Positions 1 to 12,247 of a stretch of 64,000 nt of DNA are shown piece after piece. This stretch comes from Hoplostethus atlanticus. Its lineage: Eukaryota > Chordata > Actinopteri > Trachichthyiformes > Trachichthyidae. How positions within the stretch are numbered: position 1 is the first letter of the stretch; every line of letters starts with the position of its first letter. The position numbers were made by a program, and so were the translations under genes. A model generated the notes under the pieces. The model worked only from the letters and a program-made list of their open reading frames with translations, was not told the DNA's origin and did no database searches. Where the stretch lies: assembly GCA_034670405.1 (NCBI GenBank), contig JAXDDX010000051.1, forward strand, positions 773,501 through 837,500, given 5' to 3'.

Positions 1-2757
1 CTTTATTAGACCCGTAACTATCTGTTTGTGTTCCACTTTAATGAAATGAGTAAACATTGCCTTGGGCTTGAATATCAGTGGAGCAGTAACAAATCCATTA
101 CATTCACAAAAAAGGTTTTCATGTCATACTGTCAGAGTCACCACCCCCCATGCACTATTATTGTCTGGAGTCGTCAAAGGCAAATTTGATGAACTGTATT
201 CAATTGAAATAAAGCACAAAATGTTGCCCCAAGTTCAACGTTTTAGCAAGTATATGTAGTCATAGATGTTGCATCGTGCAATGCCACATGAATGTAGTAT
301 GCTACCTTTTCTAGTGCTAATATGGAAATACAAAGTTTCTCATTCACTCTCTACTTCAACTTACTGCTGTCCTCTCCTAAGTTAACTCTCTCCGTCTTTA
401 TATCTCTCCCCAACTATCTTTCTGTCTCCTTCCCTCGCTCCCATTTCTGATTCAGTTGACACCACATCACAGACACCCACTTTTGTCATTTCAAAATGTC
501 GCCCTTATCCTCAACAGACATTCTTGCCTTCCGCACCTTTATTTCCCTTCCCCTCTGTGTCACTCCCTGTTCCTGGGCCCCAGACTGTGGCTGCCGCTTG
601 GCATTGTGATGAAAACGAGGGAAGCGGAGACCCCCAAACAAGGCCCTTCCGCTCTGATTGCCTTCACTCCAGCTCCTTCTCATCATCCCCCCTTTTTCAC
701 ACAATCCCTCTGCTAAGTTCCTCACCGTTTCCCCTAACTGTTACACAATCTGTAACCATCAATATACGTCTGAGGTGCAATCCAATTTGTTCTCTTCTCT
801 CCAGTCTCCCCCCCTCACTCGCCTCACCCTGCCTCCCCCATCCATCTCCCCTTCTCTTGTTCTTCCCTTTCTGACGATGACTCTGCCTCATGTTCCACCA
901 GGGCAATGACTACTATTCAAATTCTTTGGCTTAAAAAAAGATTGTACCCTGCAGTGCTTTGCAACCGTTTTTCAACCGACTTGCTTGTCATGGAGTTAAC
1001 CCTTTGCTGTCTAATGTGAAGACTTCCATCCCTGTGAGCTTCCTTATCCTGGTCTAGCCATTTATTCATTTTAAAGACATAATTTCCGAAAGTTTGTCTA
1101 AATTGCTTGTTGATGATACTGTTGGCCTTAACATTGGTCATGATGACATTAGAGCTGTGTGTTTGGTAACTCCCTGTGGATGTCTGGAGTCTAATTATGT
1201 TCAGCTCTGCACTCACAGAATAGTACTGGGACATTTCTCCCCCTGTCACATTACTGTGCTTTCTGGGATTTCATTTCTTCCTAGAGAAAAAACACAGATG
1301 GCACATCGGAATTGATGTGTTTACTACTTAATGGGCCATGAACATTTTGGCCTGACCTCTTGGAAGAGTGCACATCCCTAAAATGCATGTCACCTTTGTC
1401 AAAGCTTTTCTCTCTCTCTCACTCTCTCTCTCTGTGTCTCTTTCTTTCCTTCAAAATTCCTATTAGAATTTAGTTAAAGGCAGTCAAGGATTTAATTTTA
1501 TAACTTGTCGTAGTTCTTATCAATGAGACTTTTCAATAAGCAGTGTGTCAGTATGACACCAAGTTCTAGTAGTCAGAATCATTTGCCATTACATACTTTA
1601 CAGGGAGACTGTTCAAAATGGACACGTGGACAAGAGGCTGTAAGACTGTGAAAGTCACTGCAATTATTTCATTTCATAATGGAATCTATTAAAGATTGTC
1701 AGAATGTCATTTCATCAGATCATTTTCAGCACAATGAAACCATGACACAGTCTGATGTTATCAACACCAGCAAAGGGATTACTTCTCACTTTCTAATGGT
1801 TCTAGTGGTGTCAACTCTTCAAACAAGTATGGGTGGCTTCAACATGAAAGACACGTTAAATGAACACAGTGAAATGTTTGGAAACACACTAAGAGCATGT
1901 TCACTCTACTTTTTTTTTCAAAATTGCCAGCACCATTTTTACATAAAAGGCTTAGGAAACACTAACACTATTAAGAGGAGCTCACATGACGTTGACCGCA
2001 TTTTTGTGAGCTGACTAATCATAATGAAGAAGAGGCAGGGTTTCACGATACGTTGGCAGCTGACAATTTCCAACAACAACCAGAATGAAAATGGAGAAAT
2101 TAGCAGTAGGAAAATTGGTAGTACTTGTTATCTAATCATAAAGAGTCACAATGGCTGTGTTGAGTTTCTGGTAAGTGTTTGAGAGATAGTATGAGTACTG
2201 TTTGCTGTGGCAGCTGGTCTATGTGGTAACAAAGTACTATATCCAATACTATATCTCATTTCCATTACTCAGAACTAGGCCGTGTGGAGCTGTGCAGGGC
2301 AGCGGCTGATAAAGACGGCTGATGGTTTGTAATGCGTTTCCATTATATACAGTGTAAACCAAGCTAACGTTATGTTTGTTGCTATGCTGCACCATTATAG
2401 CTAGTGGAGGATGCTAACTCTATAAGCTGTTTGTCTGTTATGCTACCGTGGCTACGTTTAGCTGACTGATTTGCTGAAAAATGATGAATGGAGGACTTGC
2501 TGTAGTTTATGTTGTCCTCTAAATTCTCTTTAGTAATTATGTTACCTAACACAGCCCATAGGGGAGAGATAGCGTTATCGCCTATCACCTATCATAGCAA
2601 ACTCGGCTCTATAAGCCTTGCTAACACACATCAATAATTCAGTCACTGTTGTCTATTTTGATGTGCCATAGCAACACTATTAACCTCTACGATAATAATC
2701 TATAGCTCACAAGCCCTAGAGTGTAACCCCACGTTGATCCCCAGCCATTATGTCTAC
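1..2757. other. No gene seen
   Basis: Unannotated AT-rich DNA with pyrimidine-rich stretches at about 340-560, 640-880 and 1408-1450. Open frames here lack protein-like composition or recognisable domains. Confidence 0.6.
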
Positions 2758-3014
2758 CAGTGACGTGCGGTGAGGTCAATAACAGGGTAGGCACAGCTTT
2801 ATGAAAGCCACATTTTACTTGTGGTAAACCTTACGCACGCGCAGGCACGCACACACCGGGTCGATATCAAGCAAGTTCTCATCAGCGATGACACAGGAAT
2901 CACATACAACAGTGGCATACAAAACGATGAAATATTATTGGGTTAGGAAATGTGATATACAAGGTAGCCAGGGTAGCCACTGTCTACCTTGCCTCCCTAG
3001 ACCGCACGTCACTG
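2758..3014. mobile_element. hAT-like non-autonomous element (MITE), 257 bp
   Basis: Termini are inverted: CAGTGACGTGCGG at 2758 and CCGCACGTCACTG ending at 3014. Flanks ATGTCTAC and AGGCCTAC match at 6 of 8 positions, fitting the 8-bp duplication of hAT elements. It has no coding capacity and must have been moved by a transposase supplied elsewhere. Confidence 0.75.
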
Positions 3015-3734
3015 AGGCCTACTGTGTTTCATTTTTAGCCGTGTTGCACTTTGCACCATGTTTCTAGTAACATTTTGGTAGAAGTCACATGGACATGAGT
3101 AATTTCTGCAGGTCCTATCATAAATATACTACTTCTAACTGACTCGTGTTGTTGGAAGTTATCACAGTCAGTGTTGAATCGTTTGAGAATTGATTGCATG
3201 TGTTTTGCTTGGTGAAGGGGTGGGTATGCAGCACTGTTTGGAGGAGGAGAGTGCAGGAAGGTTGTCTTTGTTTTGATTTAGATGTGTCATTCATCTTAGC
3301 TGCAGGGGGTGCTATTTTAAATCTTACATCTTTTTCTACACAAACGCAGAACAGTGTGAGCGCACCCTTACACTATGTGTGAATGAGTTCATGTGGCACT
3401 AATTGTCATCATGTATGCACATGTGCACAGAACGCCTGCTGATAGCTTCCATTTGTATCATCAGGCATGCCAGCCATTCTCTCAATTAATGTGTGTGAGT
3501 GTGTCTAATTCATTTGCCTAGTTGAGGCCAATCAACACAACATGACAACAAACAGGGGTTCTGTGTCTCATGGTGAGCCTAGCTACATGCAACTCCTCAT
3601 CTGCACATTTAAGCATGGTTGAATATTTTAAACTTGAGAACATCTCGCTAGTGCCTTGATGCGTTCACCCAGTTCACCCAGGAATTGCATAAGAAGTCAC
3701 ATGCACAAAGGACTGTAGCCACGTAGATGCTGGA

Positions 3735-3814
3735 TAGAGGTATGAAACCCGACCCGAGCCTGACGGGGTGTTCTTTGATTTTGTCGAGTCGGACCCATTT
3801 CTTGGTTCTAGGAG

Positions 3815-3849
<35 letters not shown>

Positions 3850-4228
3850 ACGTGGGTCGGACAGTTCAAACTAACTGTGAGAAAGTTGCATTTAGTTTTC
3901 AATGCGAGTAAAACTGGATGTGGTAAAAAGGAAGATGAAGGACGGGGAGCAGCTCTATGTTGAGGAGGACAGCACTGAAACCTTCTACTGTGACACGATG
4001 CGCCTCCTCCATATCTTATTGAGTCACTTTGTGACAGTAAATAAATACTTCACTTCATAGGCCGATAACGGAAATAGTTTTTGTTCAGTAGACTTTTCTT
4101 TCAATCAATCAGGACTAAATTCTAGTGGACAGAAACCGGTAAAACTGGTTTTCAGGTAGGGCTATAAAGACAAAGACGTCGGGCACAGGCGGGCTAGGGC
4201 TTCATTTCTAGCCCGATGCAGACCTCTA
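3735..4228. mobile_element. hAT-like non-autonomous element, 494 bp, perfect 8-bp TSD
   Basis: Flanked by identical ATGCTGGA copies at 3727-3734 and 4229-4236. Ends are TAGAGGTATG on the left and the inverse of TAGAGGTCTG on the right. Both ends are followed by GACCCG/CATCGGGC-type sequence. A (TG)n microsatellite at 3816-3848 sits inside. No transposase is encoded. Confidence 0.8.
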
Positions 4229-4395
4229 ATGCTGGAGTAAACAGTCACTTACATTGTACAAATCTGAGATTTTGCCATTTTGCAACTTCATCAATTTCTT
4301 CCAAACTTCATCAGTGAGAATGTTCAGAGTAGTGTGTAATTAACCTGTTTGAGAGACAATGGCTCATTTAAGCTGTTCAGTCTCTCCCTCTCCCT

Positions 4396-4397
<2 letters not shown>

Positions 4398-4437
<40 letters not shown>
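4398..4437 (+). repeat. (CA)20 microsatellite
   Basis: Uninterrupted CA run preceded by a CT-rich stretch. Confidence 0.97.
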
Positions 4438-4442
<5 letters not shown>

Positions 4443-4787
4443 ACAAATATGTGAGTAACGCTGAGGTGTAAGGATAACCGGTTAGGTGGATATGTCTTAA
4501 TTTAAATTTCCAGCCATTTCCACAACTTGTGAGTTATTATGCTGCACATCATTTTACAATAATACAAGGAGGGAGAGAGGAGGGAAAGGTAAACAGATCT
4601 TCCTTAATGACATCTTAAACCATCTCAGCCATCAAGGACTTGAAGACACAAAACAAATATTTCAAGACGGCTGAAGCTGTGCATACATAGTGCCCCACTG
4701 CTCTGCATTTTCCCTTTTCCCTCTGGTTAGTGCAATGCCCATATCTAGTCTGATGGCGGTGGATGATGAAGAATGGGATGACATATA

Positions 4788-4872
4788 CAGTGAGGTCCAA
4801 AAGTCTGAGTCCACTACCAAGGACTCTTTTGTTTCATCATTTATCAAAAACTAATACAAATATTTAGTCAAA
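4788..4872. mobile_element. Truncated Tc1-like terminal repeat
   Basis: After a TA, CAGTGAGGTCCAAAAGTCTG is a terminal sequence common to fish Tc1-like elements. It continues as CACTACCAAGGACTC and TTTCATCATTTATCA. The latter two segments recur in diverged form at 16325-16360. No second end or transposase is visible. Confidence 0.5.
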
Positions 4873-5072
4873 TGATATTTCTCAAACAAGATGGATTGGT
4901 GGATTTGCTGCAGCGTTTGCCACTTGTGCGCCGCAGTTTATGACACCGAGTGGGCGATATCGGAGCCCACAAAAATGGTCTATATGTTCTACTTGTAATT
5001 ACCAATAGGACGCTGAGTCGGCAGATCGTAAATCTGACATGACCCGAATGTGGCATAAGCGCCCTTTTCTTT

Positions 5073-5077
<5 letters not shown>

Positions 5078-5111
<34 letters not shown>
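5078..5111 (+). repeat. (CT)n microsatellite
   Basis: Pure CT repeat followed by CCCCCCACC. Confidence 0.95.
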
Positions 5112-5113
<2 letters not shown>

Positions 5114-7170
5114 CCCACCTACCCACTTAGGAGGTCCTCATTCATGCAGCTGAAAATCCAATAAACATCCATAACTGCTCAGAAGTCAAAACCTTGCACA
5201 CATTACTTTGTGGGCGACTGTCCCCAAGGAACTGCCCCCATACATGGGCAGATGAAGAAATGGCATAACATATGGTGGATCCGTTTGTCCAAATTGCCTT
5301 GCAGTATAATGAGCGCAAACCTTTTTAGCCTGGGTAGACCCTGTCAGAACTGAACCCTTAACCCTGGCAGTATTAGCGCCATACTCGACTTACTGAGCAA
5401 CACAAGTCCACAGATGCACAGCTAGGCACACAGAATTTGAGTACATCACTAATTTAATTTCAAGAATATGTCTTTAGAGGTTGTAATTTAAAACTATTAA
5501 TCCTGTACGAATGAAGATAATGCAGAGGTTCTTCACTTTGCAACAGTGAGACTACCTGCATCAGCATTGGTAAAGTAAGAAGTTTCTGCAGAGGTTCACA
5601 ACAAGGGCATGTGTCACCAAAATGAAGCATAGCAAGCTGCATCATATTGCACGGTACATGACCCGTGTAATAACTGAGACTGTTAAAGATCAGCCTCCAA
5701 AGGTAGCATGGTGCAAAGTAGGGGCCAAGATGGAGTTTATTTTCCTCCCTCTTCATCTATGGCTCTCTCTCTTCCCTCAGCGTTGATATATTTCTGCCCC
5801 TAAGTGTAGAGTGTTGAGGAATTATCAACCAGCAGGCCCAGTATTTCAACCTTGTATTTGGTGTAATTGAGCTATTTTCTAAAGGTTAACAGCACTTCAA
5901 AAGCATGCCAGATTAATGTCCTCACCTAGAGACAGGTTCAATATGGTCAGTCATCAATACAGCGTATACTCATCCTCCGACGGGGCTCTTCTCAGAGGCC
6001 AGGTTCAATATCAAGCATCGATTTTTATTTCAGGCCAACTCACAAAAAAACCCTAAAAACATTTAATCTGGCTGATAAAATAATGATTTCAATTTCCTTA
6101 ATAACCCATGCAAGAGTGCTTGAGAGCTCCCAATATATCCACACAGGGTTCCTGATACCTGAAATTCCACATTGGGCCAAAAATAGTTCTAGACAAAAAC
6201 AACTGAATCCAAAGCTACAGAGTAGCACGAACAATGGAAATGTGCAGATGGAAAATATATGCTTTCTGCCTGCTGCCTGCAGTGACTTGGTTTGGAAAAG
6301 CATGGTGATTCCTTTCAAGTAATTTACGTGGAATTCTAAATGTCATCCCTCGCAAGCCCATTACTGGGTTAAAGGCATGCCATCCGCAGGCTAGCTGGTG
6401 TCCACAGATAAAAACCAATGGCCAGAATCGGAGATCCTTTCTATCCTCTAAAAGCTTCTTAACAAGATCAGGGATCAAGTCATCCTTATTGTGAGAGAGG
6501 GATGCCTTATCTCAGAAACCAATTAATGGCTATGGCTTGAATGATGTTCGCTATGGGGAACTTGCACACACATGACACTTTTGACAAAGCATGGCAGTTA
6601 AAGCACATCAATTCCCTCCTTCCACAGATGAAATCAAACAAACGATGGCAAAGTGCTGTGCATGTGCTTTTTCACACTGAATTCTTGTCTCAGAAAAGGA
6701 AAGCTCTTGAGATTCTGGTCTCGTATACTGAATAGTAAGGCAGCAAAGCGGAAAGGAATATATAGGAAACATTTGGTCTTTCTAAATTGTGTTAAAAGAT
6801 GGAATATAAGCTGTGCTGTGTTATGAAACAGTCCATCTGACTATGAAAGGGAGCCCTCTACGTCTGCTTGCCTCTCAGTCTCCTTCTCTCTGGTTTGCTG
6901 TGTTTCTAACTCCCTTCCCTTCCCATCCTCCCTCTCCTTCTGTCTGTCCCTTTCGCTGGCTAGAGATCTCAATTATTCTGAAAGAGGGGAGTTTGTGGCC
7001 AGAGCCCTGTGGCACTGGATAGTCTAACACATCCATTAGTCTAGCTTGACTTTTAATGAGTTGCCACTAATTCTGGACACCCGGAGACACCAAACAATCA
7101 ACGATGGAGAGAGCGTTCAGACAGACAGTGAGGGAGATGGCTGCTGCTAGTCTTCTAAGACAGATACCGA

Positions 7171-7198
7171 GATAGATGGATGGATGGATGGATGGATG

Positions 7199-7249
<51 letters not shown>
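7171..7249 (+). repeat. (GATG)n(GATA)n compound microsatellite
   Basis: GATG units to about 7199, then GATA units to 7249. The switch by a single-base change suggests one array that diversified. Confidence 0.97.
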
Positions 7250-8243
7250 TTTTGTCTCCTCTCCTTCTGTAGATTTGTGTAATTATTCCCTCAAAAAAGC
7301 CTTTTCTCAAAATCCCCTTTAAAGATTTAGGGAAACTGTTGTGTGAAAATGTGTATGGGACATAAAAATGACTCATACAGAGAAAACAGGCAAAGGAAGG
7401 GCAGCTAAACAACCTTAGCCTCAAAGCCTGCTCTGAAAGTCTAGCTCCTGAATACAAAATGGACGAAATAAACAACTTCTCCAGTGAGGGCATGGATATC
7501 CGCCAGTGTCCTTATGCAATCGGGGAATTGGTGTCATCTTACCGCCTGAGAACATGTGTATGAAAAAACTGAACCAAACAGCTCATGCACCATGTAATAT
7601 ACTGTACATGCCATGTGTAGTGTTGTGTAGTGTTTAAACGAGAGTCTTGTCTAGGTTTTGTGTAAAGTGTGTCACATTAGATGTATTCTTGGTAATCAAG
7701 CATTTGATGCTCTGAAAGAAAGCACTTCTGGCAGCAGTGTCTTAAATGAATACTTAGGCAGAGAATAAAAGACTGTTGAATATCCTGAAAAACATCCGAC
7801 TACTGTACAAACGGAGACGTGCCTCATTTTTAATGTGATGATTAAAGGATAATACATTGTGGACAAATTAATAGGCATTTCAGAAGACAATTATAGCAAA
7901 TGTGTAATGGCTCATTATTCTGTGGGGTGATTATTCGGTGGAATTCAATTTAAGAGAATTCTGCCCAGAGAGTCATTACGCCCATAGTTAGTCCTCTGTG
8001 GGCAATTGCACTGCCATGCATGATGGGAAAAATACCCAAATTCAATGAGGTGACTGGGAATCACAAGGTCAAGTAGGGTCAACACAGAGAGAAACATGTT
8101 CTCTGCTATGTGCATTGGGAGCTCTGCTTTACACAACAGTGGCCTCAGTTGCATGTTCATCTGTTTCATAGTGATTTTGAGTAATATAGAAATTCAGTAG
8201 GCCACAGCTTCAAGAGATGTATCCATTTATAACCATATCCATA

Positions 8244-9217
8244 CACAGTTATGGCCAAGATTATTGGCACCCCTGCATTTTATGCAGATAAACTTTTGGT
8301 CAGATTTATAACAGCACATGATCAAACAATAAGAATAAAAAATTGATATTTTATGGTTCCAAAATTGAAAAGTGACCATGGCCATGATTACCCTTTAGAA
8401 CAATTCAAATCAGTTTTGTTGGAGGATATAAAATAGATTCCCATTTGCACTATAATTCAACTCACCTGTAACAGGTTGCAGGACCCACATGGTATAAATG
8501 AACCAATTATCCATTGTAAGTGATAAAACAATATTCTGCCTCCCTGGAAAAAAAACACCCTGCCTACATTCATTAGTGTGGAGGTCTGTAATGCTCTGGG
8601 GCTGCTTTGCTGCCTTGGGTACTGGACATTCGTATTAAGGGCATCATGACATCAGTAGATTACCAAGGCATTTTAGAGCGAAATGTGCTACCCAGTGTCA
8701 TACAACTGGGTGTCAATTGAAGGTCATGGGTCCTCCAGCAGGACAATGACCTAAAACACACATCCAAAAGCACCCAGGAACGGTTCAAGAGAAAATGGAC
8801 GGTTCTATGAGTCCTGATCTCTATCCCATTGGAAAACTATGTCGAGACCTGAAATTAAACCAGTTGGTCAAAGAAATCCTTCAAACATTGAAGAACTGGA
8901 GCAGGTTGCAGTGGGAGTGGGAGAAACTGCCAGCAGAAAGGGAGCAGAAAGCTTATTTATGGTTACAAAAAACATTTGGAAGAAGTCATCATTGAAGGCT
9001 GTGCATCTAAGTATTAGAATCATGGTCATAGCCACTTCAAATATGAAGCCATAAAATATATATATTTTTTAAAGTTGTATTCTTATTGTTTGATCATGTG
9101 CTGATAAATAAAACAAATGAACAACCCAAAGTTGTTTCAATTTTCAGTTATTTCAGAAGATATTGTACATTTTCTGTTTAAAGTGCAAGGGTGCCAATAA
9201 TCTTGACCAAAACTGTA
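8244..9217 (+). mobile_element. Internally deleted Tc1-like transposon, 974 bp
   Basis: Flanked by TA on both sides. Left end ACAGTTATGGCCAAGATTAT and right end inverted ACAGTTTTGGTCAAGATTAT share TTGGCACCC immediately inside. A second inverted block, CACATGATCAAACAATAAGA, lies 65 bp in on the left and about 110 bp in on the right, giving long IR/DR-style arms. At 974 bp it is well short of the usual ~1.6 kb. Only the C-terminal half of the transposase remains. Confidence 0.9.
8576..9015 (+). pseudogene. Tc1-like transposase, C-terminal DDE remnant
   Basis: Reads VWRSVMLWGCFAALGTGHS, then IKGIMTSVDYQGILERNVLP, then WVLQQDNDLKHTSKSTQE (second catalytic D at about 8742-8744). A diverged SPDLYPIGKL stands where SPDLNPIE is expected. 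Stops follow GHSY and VIQLGVN, and at least two frame changes are needed. The N-terminal DNA-binding half is missing, so it cannot encode a working enzyme. Confidence 0.88.
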
Positions 9218-11700
9218 TACTCAGGACAGCATGAATGCCATACTGTATATAGCTGATACAAGCTAAAACCAGGATTTCACCTGTAAGACAAAAAAAATGC
9301 AGTAATGTTCAAAGCTATTTGTGTGCATTTGTGGGCAACAGGAATAATTTAGACTGCAGTATCACAGCTGGCCAAATGTTCTCTTGGGATGTTGCTCAAA
9401 ATTCAAGAACATTCATAATATGTACAAGTCTCCTAGTCTTTGGCCAACAAGTGTTAATCCACAGGGGACTCCGGTCTACTATGGTTGACTGTTCTCAAAT
9501 CACCATGGAGACTTATTCTGAGCCAAAGCTGGAAGAACCAAATTACATTTTCTCTTGCTACAGCTTCAACATAGTCTATAAAAACACATACAATATCACA
9601 GTGAACTCTGTCCTCTTGTCCTTTTTGCATTGCAAGGGAAGATCACAGTATATAATAATGTCTGACATTTTAAATGAATTACGTTTTACTTTTAGCTAAG
9701 CAGATTTTGAAACCACCAATTTTACTTCTCCTCAAGCACTTAGACTAGAGTAGGACATTTTGGTACTCTTTCAACGCCTGGTGTGAGCAGTGCATTACGG
9801 TGCCCTTTGTCAAAAAGGAAAATCTTACACTGTAAGTGGTTCATGATGCATGAAAGTGGCCAGAGAGCCTACTATCTGTAAAGTAATGCATATGCTTTAC
9901 TTGATGGCATTGTTTTGTTCATGGGTTGTAACTGCCATCACCATGTCCCTCCATCAAGTTTTCTATTTTCTGTTACAGGTAAGAACAAGTTAAATGATGA
10001 GCTTGTTGTGTTGAAAAAGTATTTTCCAGATGCCCACAAAAAAAAACTGGCTCAGAGATTCCTGAACCAAATCTAAATATCCATTGTGTATTTTTGTTAA
10101 CATATCAGCCATATTAGCATGACGATTTTTACATATTTTTCTGTCTCTGCTGTCAACAACCTGTAAATGGTAACTAACTGCTAACAGGCCTATAGAGAAG
10201 CTGCCAGCATGACTATGTCAAAGTGTATCTGTAGCTGCTCAAGATGGAAACAAAAAATGGAAATGAATGGATCCTGGGGCAGGTAACTGTTAAACGCAGG
10301 TACTTATTACCAGTGGACGTGTTGGTGTATAGCACTGACATTTCCTAATTATCTACAGCTGCATCTAGTACATTTAGCCAATGGGAAGTGCAGGGGATAT
10401 GTGAAGATCTCTTCCTTTATGAATAGTTTTAACTGCCTGAAAATCAAGCTGTGTAAAAAAAAAAAAAAGCTTCTTGGTAATAATACTCCCAGATTAGAAC
10501 GAACTAAAGGGGTGCTCTCCCGCGACTCTCTGTGAAAGAATTCTTCAGTTCGCTGCCTTTATCTGTATTTGTTTACAGCCTGCTATGGCTGCCGATGCAT
10601 TAAACTGAAGCTGTATCCTCAGAATGGAGGACCATTTCTGCAGAGTGAGGGCCAGACATTGCCAGCTTTGTCTCGCCTTCAAGCCAAGAATGCTAATTGG
10701 CCTCTTTAAGTGCTGTTCGTTCCTGGCAAAAACACTTTTCCTTATTTTAGCCCGGTCTGTGGATCAGTACATCTTTTGTCTGGGGAAAACACTGTACATT
10801 CACTGTACATCACATACAGTAAGACTTTATGAAATACAGCAGTGTCAAACAAATGCCACTTGCATATAGTATGTTATCTCCTGACATTGTTTATTCTAGA
10901 CGATAAGAAGCATGACAGATCTATTTCATTTTGTTTGCAGTACTGACCATTATTCCATTCATTTCATCCGTTTGATGGATGATTTATAATGTGTAATAAA
11001 TCAAATTATTTTAGATTAAACAATGTATTTCTGAGTTTGTATGTTCAGGCGGAAAGACACACATATACAGACGCACGCCTTCCGTCTCAGATCAGGCCCC
11101 ATGCGGTAAAAGACAGGGTGACATGACATGAGAGGAAACACTCTCACTGCGGGATTTCTGGTACAATTAATGAAGTGATGACATTTTATATTTATTTACA
11201 AGTCATTAGGATTCAGGCCCCGCGGAGACACACTCTGTCTTTGCCAGGCTCTCCCTAGGGATCATTCATTTTGTTTGGTCTCCATAACAAAGGGAAAAAT
11301 TAAAAGCTAGGCATAGAGGCCCACAAGCTTAAGCTATACAAAGCCTTGAGTTTTCGTTGTTGACAGGGAAGCTTTGAGCATGGGGAGGGAATGTTTGTGA
11401 CAGAATGTTCATAGATTTAATTAAATTACAAGAAAATAGAAAAAGGCCAGAGGCAAAGCACCATAGTGTTTGAGAGAGGCTGGCTATGGCCATTGTTTGG
11501 CATGAACAATCGGCTGAATGCTAAAAGTCATTTTTGGTGTAATTCTGCTTCTTGTGCTGTATAATGTGCTGACTAGGAGTGGCATCAATGGCCTTATTAA
11601 GGAACGGTGACACTGAAGAACAATGCTTAAAAAAAGTGTGTGAGTTGAAAAGAGAAATAGCAAGTGTAAGAGGAGGAGAGAGAGAATGGATGTATGGGCC

Positions 11701-11702
<2 letters not shown>
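9218..11702. other. No gene seen; possible conserved noncoding islands
   Basis: Non-repetitive sequence. 10480-10770 and 11080-11300 have balanced composition and no repeat signature, which makes them reasonable candidates for intronic regulatory DNA, but nothing here proves it. Confidence 0.4.

Positions 11703-11786
<84 letters not shown>
11703..11786 (+). repeat. (TG)42 microsatellite
   Basis: Uninterrupted alternating TG for 84 bp, the longest perfect dinucleotide run in the window. It ends 35 bp before the hAT-like element at 11822. Confidence 0.98.
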
Positions 11787-11790
<4 letters not shown>

Positions 11791-11821
11791 GTGTGTACGT
11801 ACGAGCACACACACATAGATG

Positions 11822-12247
11822 CATAGGGGTAGATTTAGGTAGGGATGGTAGGCACCAACCTTTTAGGAAAGCTGAAATATCCCGGCCAATTTTTAGGCGA
11901 TTTGCAATTGGTTTGGCTGAAGGGAGACTTACTTTTTCAAAGTTTAAACTAGCTAACAAAGCCAGATAATGACTGGTTAGCATGGTGAACACCCTCACCC
12001 AATCAGTAGAGCCATGAAAGGGGCGAGTTGTGTGGGAGTGGCAGGTTTTGCTCTCTCTGTGTGTAAAATGTGTATGTGGTAATTGCAATAAGCGTATATT
12101 CCTGTACTTCATATTTTAACCAGATCATAAAATATGGTATATGAAACAGATGATTATGATATAGGAAATTAGACATATTCTAATAGAATGGAAATAGAAT
12201 AACCTCTGGGTGTCCCTACCAACTTTCAAACCAAACCTACGCCCTTG
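11822..12247. mobile_element. hAT-like non-autonomous element, 426 bp
   Basis: The right end inverted reads CAAGGGCGTAGGTTTGG and the left end is the related CATAGGGGTAGATTTAGG. Flanks CATAGATG (11814-11821) and CATAGAGG (12248-12255) match at 7 of 8 positions. Subterminal sequence is also inverted: GGTAGGCACCAAC against GGTAGGGACACC. It is noncoding. Confidence 0.75.

Larger units (their letters stand above)
4873..8243. other. No gene seen
   Basis: Apart from the CT and GATG/GATA microsatellites I recognise nothing. 4905-5065 is locally CpG-richer and has weakly inverted ends (GCGTTTGCCAC against GCGCTTATGCCAC), possibly another decayed DNA transposon. Confidence 0.5.

Noticed and set aside
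4905..5065. CpG-richer segment with weakly inverted GCGTTTGCCAC/GCGCTTATGCCAC ends
   Set aside because: End match is short and no target duplication was found, so not listed as an element.
9319..9699. 126-residue plus-strand ORF
   Set aside because: No recognisable domain, no splice signals tied to a gene, ordinary AT-rich composition; likely chance.
11484..12112. ORFs with long Cys-Val or Thr-His runs
   Set aside because: Translations of the (TG)42 microsatellite.
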